DNA of 64,000 nucleotides, taken from assembly GCF_029873635.1 (NCBI RefSeq), contig NC_080418.1, positions 16,019,388 through 16,083,387 on the forward strand. Reading direction: 5' to 3'. Under the pieces are notes generated by a model, which saw only the letters and a program-made list of their open reading frames with translations, had not been told where the DNA came from and ran no database searches. Positions within the stretch are counted from its first letter, which is position 1; the number at the start of each line of letters is the position of its first letter. Shown here piece by piece: positions 47,488 through 60,089 of the stretch. The translations under genes and the position numbers were made by a program. The DNA comes from Malania oleifera. Its lineage: Eukaryota; Streptophyta; Magnoliopsida; Santalales; Ximeniaceae.

Positions 47488-50400
47488 AGGTTTGATAGTT
47501 ATTATTGTATGCAAACTCAACCAATGGCATAAACTGGGTCCAACTACCTCCAAAATTTAGCACGCATACTTAAATCATATCCTCTAATATCTGAATTTTT
47601 CTCTCAGTCTGCCCATCTATTTGAGGATGAAATGCCATGTTGAATGATAACTGAGACCCCAAAGCCTCTTGCAAGCTCCTCTAAAACAATGACGTGAAAC
47701 GTGGATCGCGGTCTGATACTATATACACTAGCACACCATGTGATCACACTATCTCCTGAATATATATCTCTGTTAGTCTGTTTATGGAATAGTTGACTTT
47801 AATAGGGATAAAGTGAGCTGTCTTTGTCAATCAATCTACGATCACCCAAATAGCATTCTGTCCTTGCTGTGCTGATGGTAAACCTGTCACAAAATCCATA
47901 GAGATGTGATCCCACTTCCATTTCGGGATGAAAGGTTGTTGCAACTGTCCTGCTGGCCTCTAGTGCTCAGCCTTAACCTGCTCACATGTTAAGCACTGCT
48001 GCATAAACTCATTAATCTCCCTCTTCTTGTCACTCTACTAGAAATACTCTCGCATATCCCTATACATTTTAGTACTACCTGGATGAATCGTGTACAAGGA
48101 TCTGTGAGCCTCCTCTAGAATCGTTCTTTTGATATCTGTATCCGTAGGCATGCACAACCTGGAATGGAACCTCAGAGCCCCATCATAAAAAATGCTGAAC
48201 TCCTCTCCCTGTCTGTCCTGCACCCTAGTTATCAGCTCTACCAATTCTACATCATTCCCCTAAGCGACTTTAATCCTTTCTTGTAGGGTAGGCTGCACTA
48301 CTAGGTTGGTAATAAATGCCTGGTGATCACTCTCTACTAATTCCACACCGAGTCTCTCTAAATCCATCAAGATCGAGTGTTGAACTACTACTACTACTAA
48401 CTGTATTGCACTCTCTGATTTTCAGCTTAATGCATCAGTCGCCACATTTTCTTTACTTGGGTAGTAGCTGATGGTGCAATCATAATCTTTGATGAGCTCT
48501 AACCATCACCTTTGCCGTATATTCAACTCTTTTTGCGTAAAGAAGTACTTTAAACTTTTATGGTTAGAAAATATTTCACATCTCTCACCGTACAGGTAAT
48601 GCCTCAAAATCTTCAATGCATGAACTACTACAGCTAATTCTAGATCATGAGTGGGATAATTCTTTTCATATTCTTTCAATTGTTGGGATGCATAAGCTAC
48701 CATTCTCTCCTGCTGCATCAATACATAATGAGCCCTTTCAAGGACGCATCACTATAAATCACATAACCCTCACCCCCTGACAGGATGGTCAAAATTGGTG
48801 CAGTGACGAGCCTCTACTTTAGTTCCTGGAAGCTTTGCTCACAACTGTCATCCCATTCAAACCTGATATTCTTCCTAGTGAGTCACGTCAGAGGTGCTGA
48901 TAATGCTGAGAAACCTTTACAAACTAGCGGTAATAACCCTCCAGTCCTAAGAAACGCCTACTTTCCTAAACGTTCTTCGGCCTGACCCAATTCAATATTG
49001 CCCCAATCTTGCTAGGATCCACTGAAATTCCATCCCCTGATATAACATGCCTCAGAAACGCCTCTTTCTCTAATTAGAATTCACATTTGCTAAACTTGAC
49101 CTACAATTTCTTTTCCTTGAGCATATGAAGTACTAGCTGTAAGTGTGCCTCATGCTCTTTAAAACTCCTTGAGTAGACCAATATATCATCAATGAAAACT
49201 ACAACGAACTGGTCTAAATACTAGTGAAAAATTCTATTCATCAAGTCCATGAATACCGTAGGAGCATTCGTCAAACAAAATGGCATAACTAGAAATTCAT
49301 AATGCCCATACTTGGTCCTGAAAGCTGTCCTAGAGATCTCATTTGCTTTAACCTTCACCTAGTGATGTCCTGACCTGAGGTCAATCTTGAAATAGACCAG
49401 TTTACCCTGAAGCTGATCAAATAAGTCATCTATATGTGGTAGAGGATATATGTTCTTAATGGTTACCATGTTTATCTCCTTGTAATCTATGCACATCCTC
49501 ATAGACCCATCTTTCTTCCTTACGAATAGCACCGGTGCTCCCCAAGGCGATGTGTTAGGTTTGATAAACCCTTTATTCAACAAATCCTGCAACCGGTCCT
49601 TTAATTCTCCCAATTCTGCTAGAGCCATTCGGTAAGAAGCCCTAGAAATCGGCGTCGTTCCTAGAAGTAAATATATAGAAAAATCAACCTCGCGATCGAG
49701 AGGCAACCTAAGCAGCTCTTCTGGAAAAACATTTGGAAATTCCTCTACCACTGGTGTACTGCCAGGCTTAGATTCATTTTCTGACACCTCCTTTACAAAG
49801 GCCATAAACCCCTAACATTCATCCAAAAGCAGTCTTCTCGCTTGTATGACTGACACTAATTGAGGCAGAGAACACACTTGCGATCCCATAAAGTTAAATT
49901 TTTGCTCACCTGGTGGTCTGAATATCACCTCTTTCAAACAATAGTCAATATTAGCATAATTAGCTTCCAACCAATCCATACCCAGTATTACATAGAATCC
50001 ATATATATATCTAGCACAATCAGGTCAGCTGGTAACACCCTCCCCTAAATTTGTATTGGATAACCCCTGAGCATCTTACGACACTTCATCATTGACCCCG
50101 ACGATGTAGCTACCGACAATTCTACATCTAATAACTGGGTCTCATTTCTAGACAATTTAACATAGGTCGTAGACATAAAAGAATGAGTGGCACCTGAATC
50201 AAATAAGACAATGACTTGATATGATAAAACAATAAAGATACCTGTCACGACGTCACCTGCAGTCTCAGTGTCTCCCTGCGTCAAAGCATAAACCCTCACC
50301 AGGGTTACATTCCTCTGTTGGCCTCCATGAGGCACCTAATAACCTCCCAGTAGGGTCTGGGAGCTGGGACTTGGATCGGCGGTCCTGGGCATGCTCGTTC

Positions 50401-51207
50401 TATGTGGTCGGGTCTCCCACAATGATAGCAGATGTCTCTCCCTACTCAAAACTCTCCTAGATGCTTCCTCCCGCATGTCTGACACACAAGGTAGGTCTGC
50501 ACACCATGATTCTCCCGAGGTCCCGTCCGTTATCTACCTCTGACTTCCACTGTAACGATCTCCTCTCCATTGGCCCCGGCCGAAACCCGCCTGGAAACCT
50601 TGAGGCAGAAACCTCTTTCTTTGACTCTGAGCCGCGGTACCTCTCTGCATGCTACTCTCAATAATCGTAGCTCTGTCCACAACCTACGCAAATGTCTGAG
50701 CTTGAAAGCCAATAACCTGCTCAAACAAATTCTGCCTCAAGCTTTCTTCAAACATTCTCACCTTCTTCTCCTCGTCCAGTGCCAAATGTGGGGCAAACCA
50801 AAACAATTTAATAAATCGAGTTACGTACTGTGATACTGTCATCTGCCCTTGAATTAAGTGCATGAACTCTGCTGCCTTTGCGCTCTGAACGATGGTAGGG
50901 AAATATCGCTCGAAAAATAGTTCCTTGAATCATCTCCACGTCAGTGGCACAGGGTCCGGTCTCTGCTCCTCAATCAACCTTGTTGATCTCCACTAGCGTT
51001 TTTCCTCTCCTATCAATGTGAACATTGCAAATACTACCATCTATTCATCTGTACATGGAAGCACTGCTAACATATCCTCAATGTCCTAGACCCAGTTCTC
51101 AGCTGCTAAAGGGTTTGCTCCCCAAAAAAATGATGGAGGTCTCATCTGCGTAAACTGCTCGATTGTGCAGCTACGCTCCCCCGAACTCGTGGCCATCTCA
51201 GTCATCA

Positions 51208-51534
51208 TGTAGGGACCCAAATTTGAAAAATAAATAAAGAAAAGAGAAGGGAAATAAAAAAGAACAAAACATCAGAGCTTGTCAACGAGGATCCTTTCCT
51301 CATCAACGAAGTCTCTTCTGTGTCTCGGCGACAAGATGTAGGGACCCGTCAATGAGGAGATACTGAGGGATTTTCAAAGATTCTAAAATCTCAGGCTTGT
51401 CGACGAGGTTACTTTCTCGGCCACGAGCGACCTTCTTTGGCTCATCAATGAGAACTTCGACTCATCGACGAGGCTAGCCGGGTCAAACTAGTTATAAATA
51501 GAATATCCTTTTCTTCCTTGCTAAGTTATCCCAT

Positions 51535-51565
<31 letters not shown>

Positions 51566-53409
51566 AGAACTCAAACCAACCCCCTCTCTCTCTTTAGGAT
51601 TTCATGCCGTCGGTTGCCAGAACCATCAATCTGACATCACTACGTGGATTAGGAGGAGAATCTCTACAGTTATAGCGGATTAGATTTTCGATTTGAGGAT
51701 TTTAGGGTTTTTTCCTAAAATCGAGGTAAATATCTAATTTCGTTTTTGGTTCAGTAGTTATGTAGTAGCTGAGATTATAATAAAGTATTGTTCTTCGGTT
51801 TTTAGGTTTCGGGGATCCCGGATCGTTGTTTTGGATTGATCTATTCGTATTTCAGTTTTCGGGATTAAGGTAAAGGAATTTGTTTACATTAGTATTTTTA
51901 GAAAACTAAACCGCTAGAAAGATAGCTTATGTCCTTATGCACATTTTGATTGCTTATTTGCAAAATTTTACCAGGTATAAATGCAGTTTCTTACGATTTT
52001 ACGGTTTTTGGCTAAAATAGGGATTTTGGCATATGAATTCCAAAATTTCCAAAACTACTGTATTTGTTTTAAAACTATAGTAGGAGCTACTTAATACCCA
52101 TGGTTGCGGTCCAAATGGTATTTTTTGAGTTGTATACTTTTCATAGCGGATTTTGATGAAACGAGCATGACATATGATATGAAATGGAACCTACTTAACT
52201 GTATACTTATAATGAACTGTGAAAACTAAAATTCCATCTTGTTATCTGAAAATATGGAAAGTAGGTCCTGGTTAATCACCGAGCGTTATATGTAAAAAGG
52301 GTTGAACCGAGACTGTTTGTGCCGATTAACCCCACTATCTGACAGAAAGAAAGAATGCAAGAAAGATTACTTGATTATGATTGTGAAATTACTGAAATTG
52401 CATAGGTCGTTATGTTTTATTGTAAATTATATATATGATTGATTGGGACCACAACTTGTTACTAAAGGAGTTGAAAGACACTCCAAGTTATCCGAGGCTT
52501 TAAATAGCTAGAGGCACGGTTCCATTGCTAATTGAGGTACAGTGCAACCACACATGTGAATTAGTGTGGGTATCTAGATAGTCAACTTACAAGAGTGTAT
52601 GGGGCCACTAATGAAATAATGGACCATGTGGGGCAGCCAGACTATATTTGTGATGCTTTACAGTGCCTACATGAACAGGACCCTGTTAGAGTTATCAGTC
52701 CACAACCTGTGCCACGGGGTAATTAGGCATATTTCTGAAAGTTTCAAAGCTGGTCATTGTCTTGAATTTTCATATACATGATTTAAAAACTAAAATAGGC
52801 AAAGTCACAAGGTTGAGTACCATGTGGAGGGAATCGTACAGTGTATGGGCCTGTACCCTACCCTAACCTCGGGGACTCTCGCTTGTAATGATGCTATATT
52901 ATGTTTATATATCTTGCAAAGTACTGTATTGTGAATGTGATAATGTGCAACTATTTTTAATTGGACTAAACTCATGTAGTCAAGTGTTGATGTAATATCT
53001 TCCACCTTACTGAGAAGTGTCTCACCCCAATCTTACAACCTTTGTTTCAGGTCCTACAGGACATCGGTCCTAGTTTTCTAGAGGGACTTTGGCGCATATA
53101 GTCTTGTTAGTAGACGTAAGTTTTTGTATCAGTACTGGATTGTTAGCCAGGTAGAATGTAAGAGGATGTAATATGTTTATGTTTTAAACATGGATCTTAT
53201 GTATTGAAAAATACAAATAGAACTTTGGTATATGTCTAATAGAACCCCGTAAGAATGTTTATGTTTTACGCTGTGCATGAATACAAATATGTATGAGATA
53301 TAACTGTTTGACCCTATTTAGGGCGGGTTGTTTATATATGCTTATTAGATACAAGCATAACGTATGTGTAGTAGCACTTTGGGTTCGTATATAGGACCGG
53401 GGCATTACA
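51208..53409 (+). mobile_element. Solo LTR 7 (2,202 bp, TSD CATCA)
   Basis: The perfect duplication CATCA lies at 51203-51207 and 53410-53414, within gag of element C. Ends are TGTAGGGACCC...GGGGCATTACA. The palindrome cluster is at 51276-51475, TATA (TATAAATA) at 51493, and the CT tract at about 51536-51562. Donor-like AG/GTAAA sites occur near 51724 and 51869, and acceptor-like TTTTTAG/G and TTTCAG/G sites near 51806 and 53050. No internal retroviral sequence. Confidence 0.9.
51276..51500 (+). promoter_or_regulatory. Palindrome cluster plus TATA box of LTR 7
   Basis: About eight decayed copies of CTCGTCGACGAG (CTTGTCGACGAGG, CTCATCGACGAGG, CTTGTCAACGAGG and others), ending some 20 bp before TATAAATA at 51493-51500. 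Most differences from the palindrome are CG-to-CA or CG-to-TG. Confidence 0.62.
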
Positions 53410-53830
53410 CATCACCGTCTGGGTGACGCTACGCAATACCGCATCAGTATCTCTACCTCCCATACTGGAAGGTCTTACTCTATCACCCCCAGCATTCGTA
53501 CCACTACTCCCTGGGTCCATCCTAAAAAGACAAAGAACACAATTTAAGGACCCTATCTCTCAAGCAGAACTAATTTATTTCATCTAATTGAATTCTCATA
53601 TTCACGATTAACTATCCTCCCTGATCTTAATTCAAAATCCAATCCTGCAACCCAGACACACGACCCGACAATAGTTTACTATGGCTTTCCTGAAATCGTC
53701 ACCTCAGGAAAGACACAAAAACCACCATGGAAATCTTGTACCCAAACCACAGAAAAAAACCTCAAATCCTTTCCTATACTTTGGTATTGCTTCTGCTACA
53801 CTCTAGAGTCTACAAAACCTAGCAACCTAG

Positions 53831-53842
53831 GCTCTGATACAA
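53831..53842 (-). other. Primer-binding site of element C
   Basis: The plus strand reads GCTCTGATACAA, one base off the initiator tRNA-Met 3' end, three bases from the LTR end at 53846. Confidence 0.72.
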
Positions 53843-55334
53843 AATTGTAACGATCCGTAATTTCCATCCATTTTTTTTTCTGTCACACTATAAAACATAA
53901 TCTCTAATACCCAATAATAAAATATATATCATCTTCCATGACCTAGAGTAGGCACCGTGGTAACCTATGCAATTCATGTATTCTACCTATGCAGCAGAAA
54001 ACAAACATCCAAAACATAACCCAAAAGTACACAATACCAGAGTTCTACAGACCACCTGTATATACATACAAACGTATACATCATTTACTAAAAATTCCAA
54101 AATACTATGGACTCTACTATCCAGCCCAAGACTCGCCCCAAAGCTATGCCGACTCAGTCGCCCCCTCAACCTCTGAGCTGGCCCTGCACGCCTCTCTAGG
54201 TTTCCTGAAATATTTATAACACTAGGGTGAGACACCTCTCAGTTAGGAGAAACATGCTATTACCAGTGTGTGGCATATGAGTCCGTACATAAAACATAAC
54301 TTTTAATTAAACTGTATATAAGATATCATGTAAAAAGTATCTGTATAATAATAGAAAATTATGTAATTTAAAATACACTATTTTCTGAGTTATCTATTCA
54401 TTCATAGCTCTATCTATATTAAATAATCTTTGTTCTCTGTGAATGCTATAAATACATGCATAACTCTGAAAACTTCTCTGGATGGTTATATGTCATGATT
54501 TAACCTCTTATGACAGGGTTGTGTGGCCTGTCGGCGGGACCTATCACTGGTTGGCCGACTAGGATAAGTCAACTGAACTCCGAAAGTCAGATTGGCCTCC
54601 TTAACCCTAACTTATGGAGAGCCTATCCAAAACATAGGCACGATCGACTACTGAAAATCCACATACTATCCGAGTTATGTGCTGCACTCTGAACTGAAAA
54701 TAGTTACGGTACCGTGCTCTGAAACTGAACTGGTCCATTAAGGTCTGATATTATATATATGTAACTGATATTTCTATATTACTGTTTACCATGATTATGA
54801 TATAATTGAAATAACCATAACATGGAATAACTGAACTGAATATGCTGTATAACCTGAATAATTGTACATCTGAATATTGAATATCTGAAATGTTATGGTT
54901 CTGAAATCTGTAAATCATGGTATACTGAAAATGTTGTATTATATATTTTTCTAAATTTATTCCATAAATTATGATTCTGCAAAATTTGAAAATATTTTTC
55001 TCTCTATGGATAACTATAGATGTATAAATGTCATACATCATGATACAATATTTTTTGCTAAGATACTATAAATCATGATATCTAAAAACTGTACAAATAT
55101 TGTACTAATTCAATACTAACCCATGCCACACAATTCAATAAAACTCTATACATATGTTCTGTAAAATTGTATAAGTTTCATGTTTTGATTAAATACTATA
55201 TCATACTGATAATACGTTTAATAAGGCTAGCATAACATGTATTCCCCTTACCTAACTTCTAACGAACCGAAGAATAATGATATTTAAATAATAAAGAGGG
55301 AGGGAAATAGAAATAGAAACAGAAGGAGGCAGCA

Positions 55335-55704
55335 TGTAACAACCCGAAGAATAATGTTATTTAAATAATAAAGAGGGAAGGAAATGGAAACAGGAATAGA
55401 AGGAGGCAGTAGACTGACGACATTGCATTTTGGATATAATAACCCCAGAAATTTTCCAAGAACTCGTTGATGAACACAGGGGTTTTGTCGACGAGGGTTC
55501 TTCAAGATCTCGTTGACGAGGTCCCGTCTCGTCGACGAGAAGATATCGAGATAGAACTATTGGGAAGTTTGAAATTTGTCGACGAGGCGACAGGTTCGTC
55601 GACGAACTTTCTATAGGACTTGTTGACGAGGTGACGTGGCTCGTTGACGAATCCCGTAGTATAAATAGTGCAAAACCTTGGTTAAACATAGAAATTCAGC
55701 GTCG

Positions 55705-55756
<52 letters not shown>

Positions 55757-57359
55757 GACCTCTCCTCTATCTCTCTTCGATTTCGGCCCCATCAGTCGCC
55801 GGATCGACGATCTGAGGCCACCACGACGCTCCTGGCGGAGTTCTTTTCAAGTCTGCTGGGTGGATTGTTGGTGGGATTGAGTCGAATTTCTTCCCAGAAT
55901 CAGGGTAAGATTTTTTATTCAGTTTTTGGACTTCTGTCAATTGTAGGAAATGATGTAGGCCAAGAAATATTAATATTTTGTTATGACAGATGTGATTTTC
56001 AGGGTGTGGAATAGGAAGCCCTGTGGGTGTAGGACCAGTATACGGTAGAGGCTTTTCGACAATTAGGTAAGGGAAACATGCTATGCTAAGAAACTCTTTT
56101 ATGATTTCAGCATGAATTATATATTTTTATCAAATTATTATTCAGATTATATATAATATAATTTCCAGAACTTGATAATATTAGTATGTATTTGTGTGGC
56201 TTGAGTCGATAACAGAAACAATACTATATTCATAGAATTTGTGAATACCATGTTTATAGTCATTAACAGAAATACCATGATATTTTCTTGATATAGAATG
56301 ACGAATTTTTCAATGAACAGTATACTCAAAAATATGCATTGTCAGTAATTCTATAAAAACATGTTTATCAGTACCATAACGCCCCAATATACAGTTATTC
56401 AGACAACAGTTCAGTTATACAGAAAACAAATTTTCAGTCAGTTTATTTAGAATTTTAGATAAATTCAATGGGGTTTTGGTTATTTTAGAAACCACAGTAA
56501 AAACAGTATATTACAGATAACAGTTACCTATATAGTATCAGACCCTGATGGATCAGACAGCAAAGCACGATTCCGTAGCTACAGATATTCAGTTCAAAGT
56601 GCAACCACTTTACTCAGATAGTAAGTGGTATGAGGTCGATCGTGCCCACATCAGGACAGGCTCTCCATCAGATATGGATTAAGGGAGCCGATCTGACTAT
56701 CGGAGTTCAGTTGACTTACCTTGGTCGACCAACTAGGATAGATCTCACCTTCGAGCCGCACAACCCTATCATGAGGGGTTAAATCATGACATACAGCCAT
56801 TCAGGAAAATTTCCTCAAATATTATACGTATAAGTAAAATTTTCAAAAATAGAAGTATTAATATGAAAAATATTTTCATATAGATTGGCATGTTAAATAA
56901 TATAGTTGATGGTTTTATTATACATTATGTAATATCAGCATTTTCAGATTCAATTATTCATATTATTCCTAAATCAGATTATTTTTACCAAACTATAGCT
57001 CAGTGGCCACACACTAGTAATAGCATGTTTCGTCTTACTGAGCGTTGGCTCATCCCAGGGTTGAATTGTTTTTTAAGTGAACCAGCTAGGCGAGCGGAGC
57101 AGACTTGTACGTAGAAAGGCTGTTGTACTACCCTTTTTGAGAGTGAGTATCATTTTTGAGTGGCATGTTTTGTAAATCCTTGGAATTAGTAAGGGTAGTT
57201 TTTAGAGAATAGTGATGTTTGTATATTATGGGATGATTTGACACTCTGGTATTCTATTATATGTGGATGTATTTTATATGATTGCCCTTCCGCTGTTTAG
57301 GTTATTGTTAGATATTAAAATAGGAGAAAAAGATTTTATTTTATTAGCAGGTCGTTTCA
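55335..57359 (+). mobile_element. Solo LTR 9 (2,025 bp, TSD CAGCA)
   Basis: The perfect duplication CAGCA lies at 55330-55334 and 57360-57364, inside solo LTR 8 of the same family and orientation. Starts TGTAACAACCCG and ends GGTCGTTTCA. TATAAATAG is at 55660. The CT tract is at about 55706-55752. Donor- and acceptor-like sites occur near 55905, 56001, 56067 and 57077, at the same places as in LTR 8; the last acceptor reads AAG instead of CAG. Confidence 0.9.
55465..55668 (+). promoter_or_regulatory. Palindrome cluster plus TATA box of LTR 9
   Basis: About eight copies of the TCGTCGACGA motif (for example CTCGTCGACGAG at 55528, TTCGTCGACGAA at 55592) end about 10 bp before TATAAATAG at 55660. 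Confidence 0.68.
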
Positions 57360-57365
57360 CAGCAG

Positions 57366-57627
57366 ACTTCGTCGACGACATTGCACTTTGGATATAATAA
57401 CCCAAGGAATTTTCTCATGGCCTCGTCGACGAACACAGGGGATTCGTCGACAAGGGTACAAGAGTTTCTCGTCGATGAGGGCATGTTTCGTCGACGAGAA
57501 GATATTGAGAGAATGTTTTGGGAGATTTTGAATTTCATCGACGAATGGGATAGTTCATCGACGAATTGCCTATTAGACTCGTCGATGAGATGACATGGCT
57601 CGTCGATGAAGACCGCAGTATAAGTAG
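57366..57627 (+). promoter_or_regulatory. Palindrome cluster plus TATA box of LTR 8
   Basis: Nine copies of TCGTCGACGA or one-step decayed versions (TCGTCGATGA, TCATCGACGA) in 240 bp, then TATAAGTA near 57620. Confidence 0.66.
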
Positions 57628-59798
57628 CCCTAAACTTAGTTTAATCGTAGAAAAATCAACACAAACTCTCCCTCTTCTCTCTTCTACGCTCCTTCCCTCT
57701 TCCTTATCGATTTCGGCCCCGTTAGTCATCGGATCGACGATATGAGGCCACCACGATGCTCTTGGCGAAGTTCTCTTTAAGTTTACCAGGGCGGATCGTC
57801 GGTGGGATCGAGTTGAATTTCTTCCCAGAATTAGGGTAAGACCTTTTATTCAGTTTTGAGTCTTCTAGTAGTTGTAGGAAATGATGGAGGTAAATAAATA
57901 ATGATATTCTGTTCTGACGAATGTTGTTTTTAGGGTATTGAGTAGGAAGCCCTGCGGGTGTTGGACCAGTATACCATAGGGGCTTTCTAGTAGTCAGGTA
58001 AGGGAAATATGCTATGGTAGGAAACCCTTATACAATTTCAGCATGAACTATATATTTTTATCAAATTATTATTCAGATTATATATATTTACAGTTTCCAG
58101 AACTTGATAATATTAATATTTATTTGTGTGGCTTGAGTTGATAATAGAAATAGTACTATATTTATAGAGTTTTTGAATACCATGTTTATAGTTATTAATA
58201 GAAATACCATGATATTTGCATGTTCATAAAATGAAAAATTTTTCAGTGTACAGTATACTTAGAAATATGCATTTTCAGTAATTTCAGAATAACATGTTTA
58301 TTAGTACCATAACGCCCCAATATATAGATATTCAGACAGCAGTTTAGTTATACATAAATCATATTTTCAGTTAGTTTATTTAGAATTTCAGATAAATTCT
58401 ATAGGGTTATGGTTATTTTAGAAACCACAGTAAAAAATAGTATATTACAGATATCAGTTACCTATATAGTATCATACCCTGATGGATCAGATAGAAGAGC
58501 ACAGTACCGTAGCTACAAATATTCAGTTCAGAGTGCAACCACTTTACTCAGATAGTAAGTGGTATGAGGTTAATCGTGCCCACGTCGGGACAGGCTCTCC
58601 ATCAGACATGGATTGAGGGGGCCGATCAGACTGTCGAAATTCAGTTGACTTACCCTAGTCGGCCAGCCAGGATAGGTCCCGCCTTCGGGCCGCACAACCC
58701 TATCATGAGGGGTTAAATCATGATATACAACCATCTAGGGAAATTTCTTAGATATTATGAGTACTATCAGACTTTTAGAAATAGTAGTATTAATATGAAC
58801 AGTAACTTCATACAGATTGGCATGTTCAGTTATATAGTTAATGGTTTTATTATACGTTATGTAATATCATTATTTTAAGATTCAATTATTCATATTATTC
58901 TTAAATCAGATTATTTGTACCAAACTATAGCTCAATAGCCACACACTAGTAATAGCATGTTTCGTCTTACTGAGCGTTGGTTTATTTCAGTGTTAAATTG
59001 TTTTTCAGGTGAACCAGCTAGGCGAGCGGAGCAGGCTCGCAGGTAGAGGGGTTGTTGCACTGCCCTTTTTGAGTGTGAGTATTTTTGGGTGGCATATTTT
59101 TGGTAATCCCTTGGTATCAGTAAGGGTAGTTCTGAGAGAACAGTGATGATTGTATATTGTGGGTTGATTTGTCACTATGATATTGTATTATGTGTGGATT
59201 TATTTTATATGATTGGCCTTCCGCTGTTTAGGTTAATGATTGGATTTAAAACTAGGGAAAAAGATTTTATTTTATTAGCAAGTCGTTTCATAACTAGCTG
59301 GGAGGCTCGCTACCAACTTATCCTCACACTCACGGCGTACTATTCCCTAAGTCCTGAAATAATACATATTTCCAATAAATGAACTATATTTCCCCAAACC
59401 CACATACTCGTAATTTACCGAACTATAATTTACCTGGGCTCTTGGAAATGTTCTCTAGCCCATACTTGCAGGGTCCCAAAAACACCCTAACCCTGAAAAT
59501 ATCACACCCTAATTTTATTCCACAAAACACCAATATGTTCTCATTAAATACAAAATCTCAACTCAGATAGGCCTGCTAATACTAAAAATACCCTGAATTT
59601 GGGATGGTGCCCAAGTAGGCCTAACCAACGATCTACTCTAACAGATATAAAGAGAATCTTCCCAAGAGTAATGTGGTAGTTTCAGATCGTCAAACCGGAA
59701 AAAAATGAGGCTGAAAACGTAGAGAGAAGGCAAAGCAACCCGGCTAAAGAGAGAAAAATGGAGGAAATGATTTTTCTCGCAGAAAGACGATTTTTGGC

Positions 59799-60015
59799 CT
59801 TATATAGAATGTTTATCCACGTGGCCTCGTCGATGAGCCACGTCACCTCGTCGACGAGGAAGGAGGTTCATCGACGAGCAGTTAACCCTTGTTGAAGAGT
59901 TTTAGACCCTGGAACAGACCTCTCGGTAAGTTTTTGTCGATGAGACACGTGTCCATGTCGACGAGCCCAAGAAACCGATTCGTCGATGAACACTCCGCGC
60001 TCGTCAACGAGACCC
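59799..60015 (-). promoter_or_regulatory. Palindrome cluster plus TATA box of element C LTR
   Basis: About eight motif copies (CCTCGTCGACGAGG, TTCATCGACGAG, CTCGTCAACGAG and others) lie upstream (minus strand) of CTATATAAGG at 59799-59806. Confidence 0.62.
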
Positions 60016-60089
60016 TGCTGAGTTCCCTTTTTGAAATTCCCTTTCCTTTCCTTATTATTTAATTGCTATAAATTCTCTTGGTCTCTACA

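Larger units (their letters stand above)
47480..53520 (-). pseudogene. Element C gag-pol (gag, protease, RT, RNase H, integrase), multiply broken
   Basis: Gag starts MDPGSSGTNAGG at 53520, is split by a solo LTR (51208-53409), and resumes as SCTIEQFTQM. Its CCHC knuckle is CYHCGRPDHIERAC near 50420. The protease keeps FDSGATHSFMS (50045-50335). RT (49359-49805 and leftward) keeps [26 protein letters not shown] and the catalytic FIDDILVYS near 49170-49202. RNase H (48506-48721) has [11 protein letters not shown], where the usual TDH is SNH, so a metal-binding Asp is lost. Integrase shows an HHCC finger, SMDFVTG, VSDRDPRF and DGQTERKIQ, and stops near 47480. At least ten stops break the frame. 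Domain order PR-RT-RH-IN marks Ty3/gypsy; a Tekay-like lineage is likely. Confidence 0.88.
55258..59290 (+). mobile_element. Solo LTR 8 (about 2.0 kb plus insertion, TSD TAACT)
   Basis: The perfect duplication TAACT lies at 55253-55257 and 59291-59295. Only 77 bp of its start (TCTAACGAACCGAAG; the TG has become TC) precede solo LTR 9, and the remaining ~1.93 kb follow at 57365-59290. TATA (TATAAGTA) is near 57620. Splice-like sites: AG/GGTAAG about 57834, TTTTTAG/G about 57932, CAG/GTAAGG about 57998, TTTTTCAG/G about 59008. Confidence 0.88.
47480..60089 (-). mobile_element. Element C: gypsy retrotransposon, 3' part lost
   Basis: Minus strand. The 5' LTR is 53846-60089 (with nested solo LTRs), the PBS is 53831-53842 (GCTCTGATACAA on the plus strand), and gag-pol runs from 53520 to about 47480. 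The 3' end of integrase and the 3' LTR are gone, replaced by a family E LTR fragment. Its right flank GTAAC (60090-60094) lies in the gag zinc-knuckle of element G, the presumed target. The left copy of the duplication has been deleted. Confidence 0.78.
53846..60089 (-). repeat. Element C 5' LTR (about 2.2 kb plus nested solo LTRs)
   Basis: Plus-strand ends are TGTAACGATCC and GGTCTCTACA. The blocks 53846-55257 and 59296-60089 are its two halves. It carries the CCACACACTGG...CTAACTGAGAGGTGTCTCACCC block (minus strand, about 54220-54275), the TTGTGYGGCC block (about 54515), a minus-strand TATA at 59799-59806 and a palindrome cluster at 59826-60015. Solo LTR 8 interrupts it. Confidence 0.82.

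Noticed and set aside
53987-54235. Overlapping frames on both strands around 54.0-54.2 kb
   Set aside because: They lie in the 5' LTR of element C at the conserved block; similar frames arise in sister LTRs without coding constraint.
55258-59290. LTRs 8 and 9 as the two LTRs of one element with a lost interior, or a simple tandem duplication
   Set aside because: LTR 9 has its own CAGCA duplication and starts exactly 77 bp into LTR 8, whose sequence resumes afterwards. That is an insertion.
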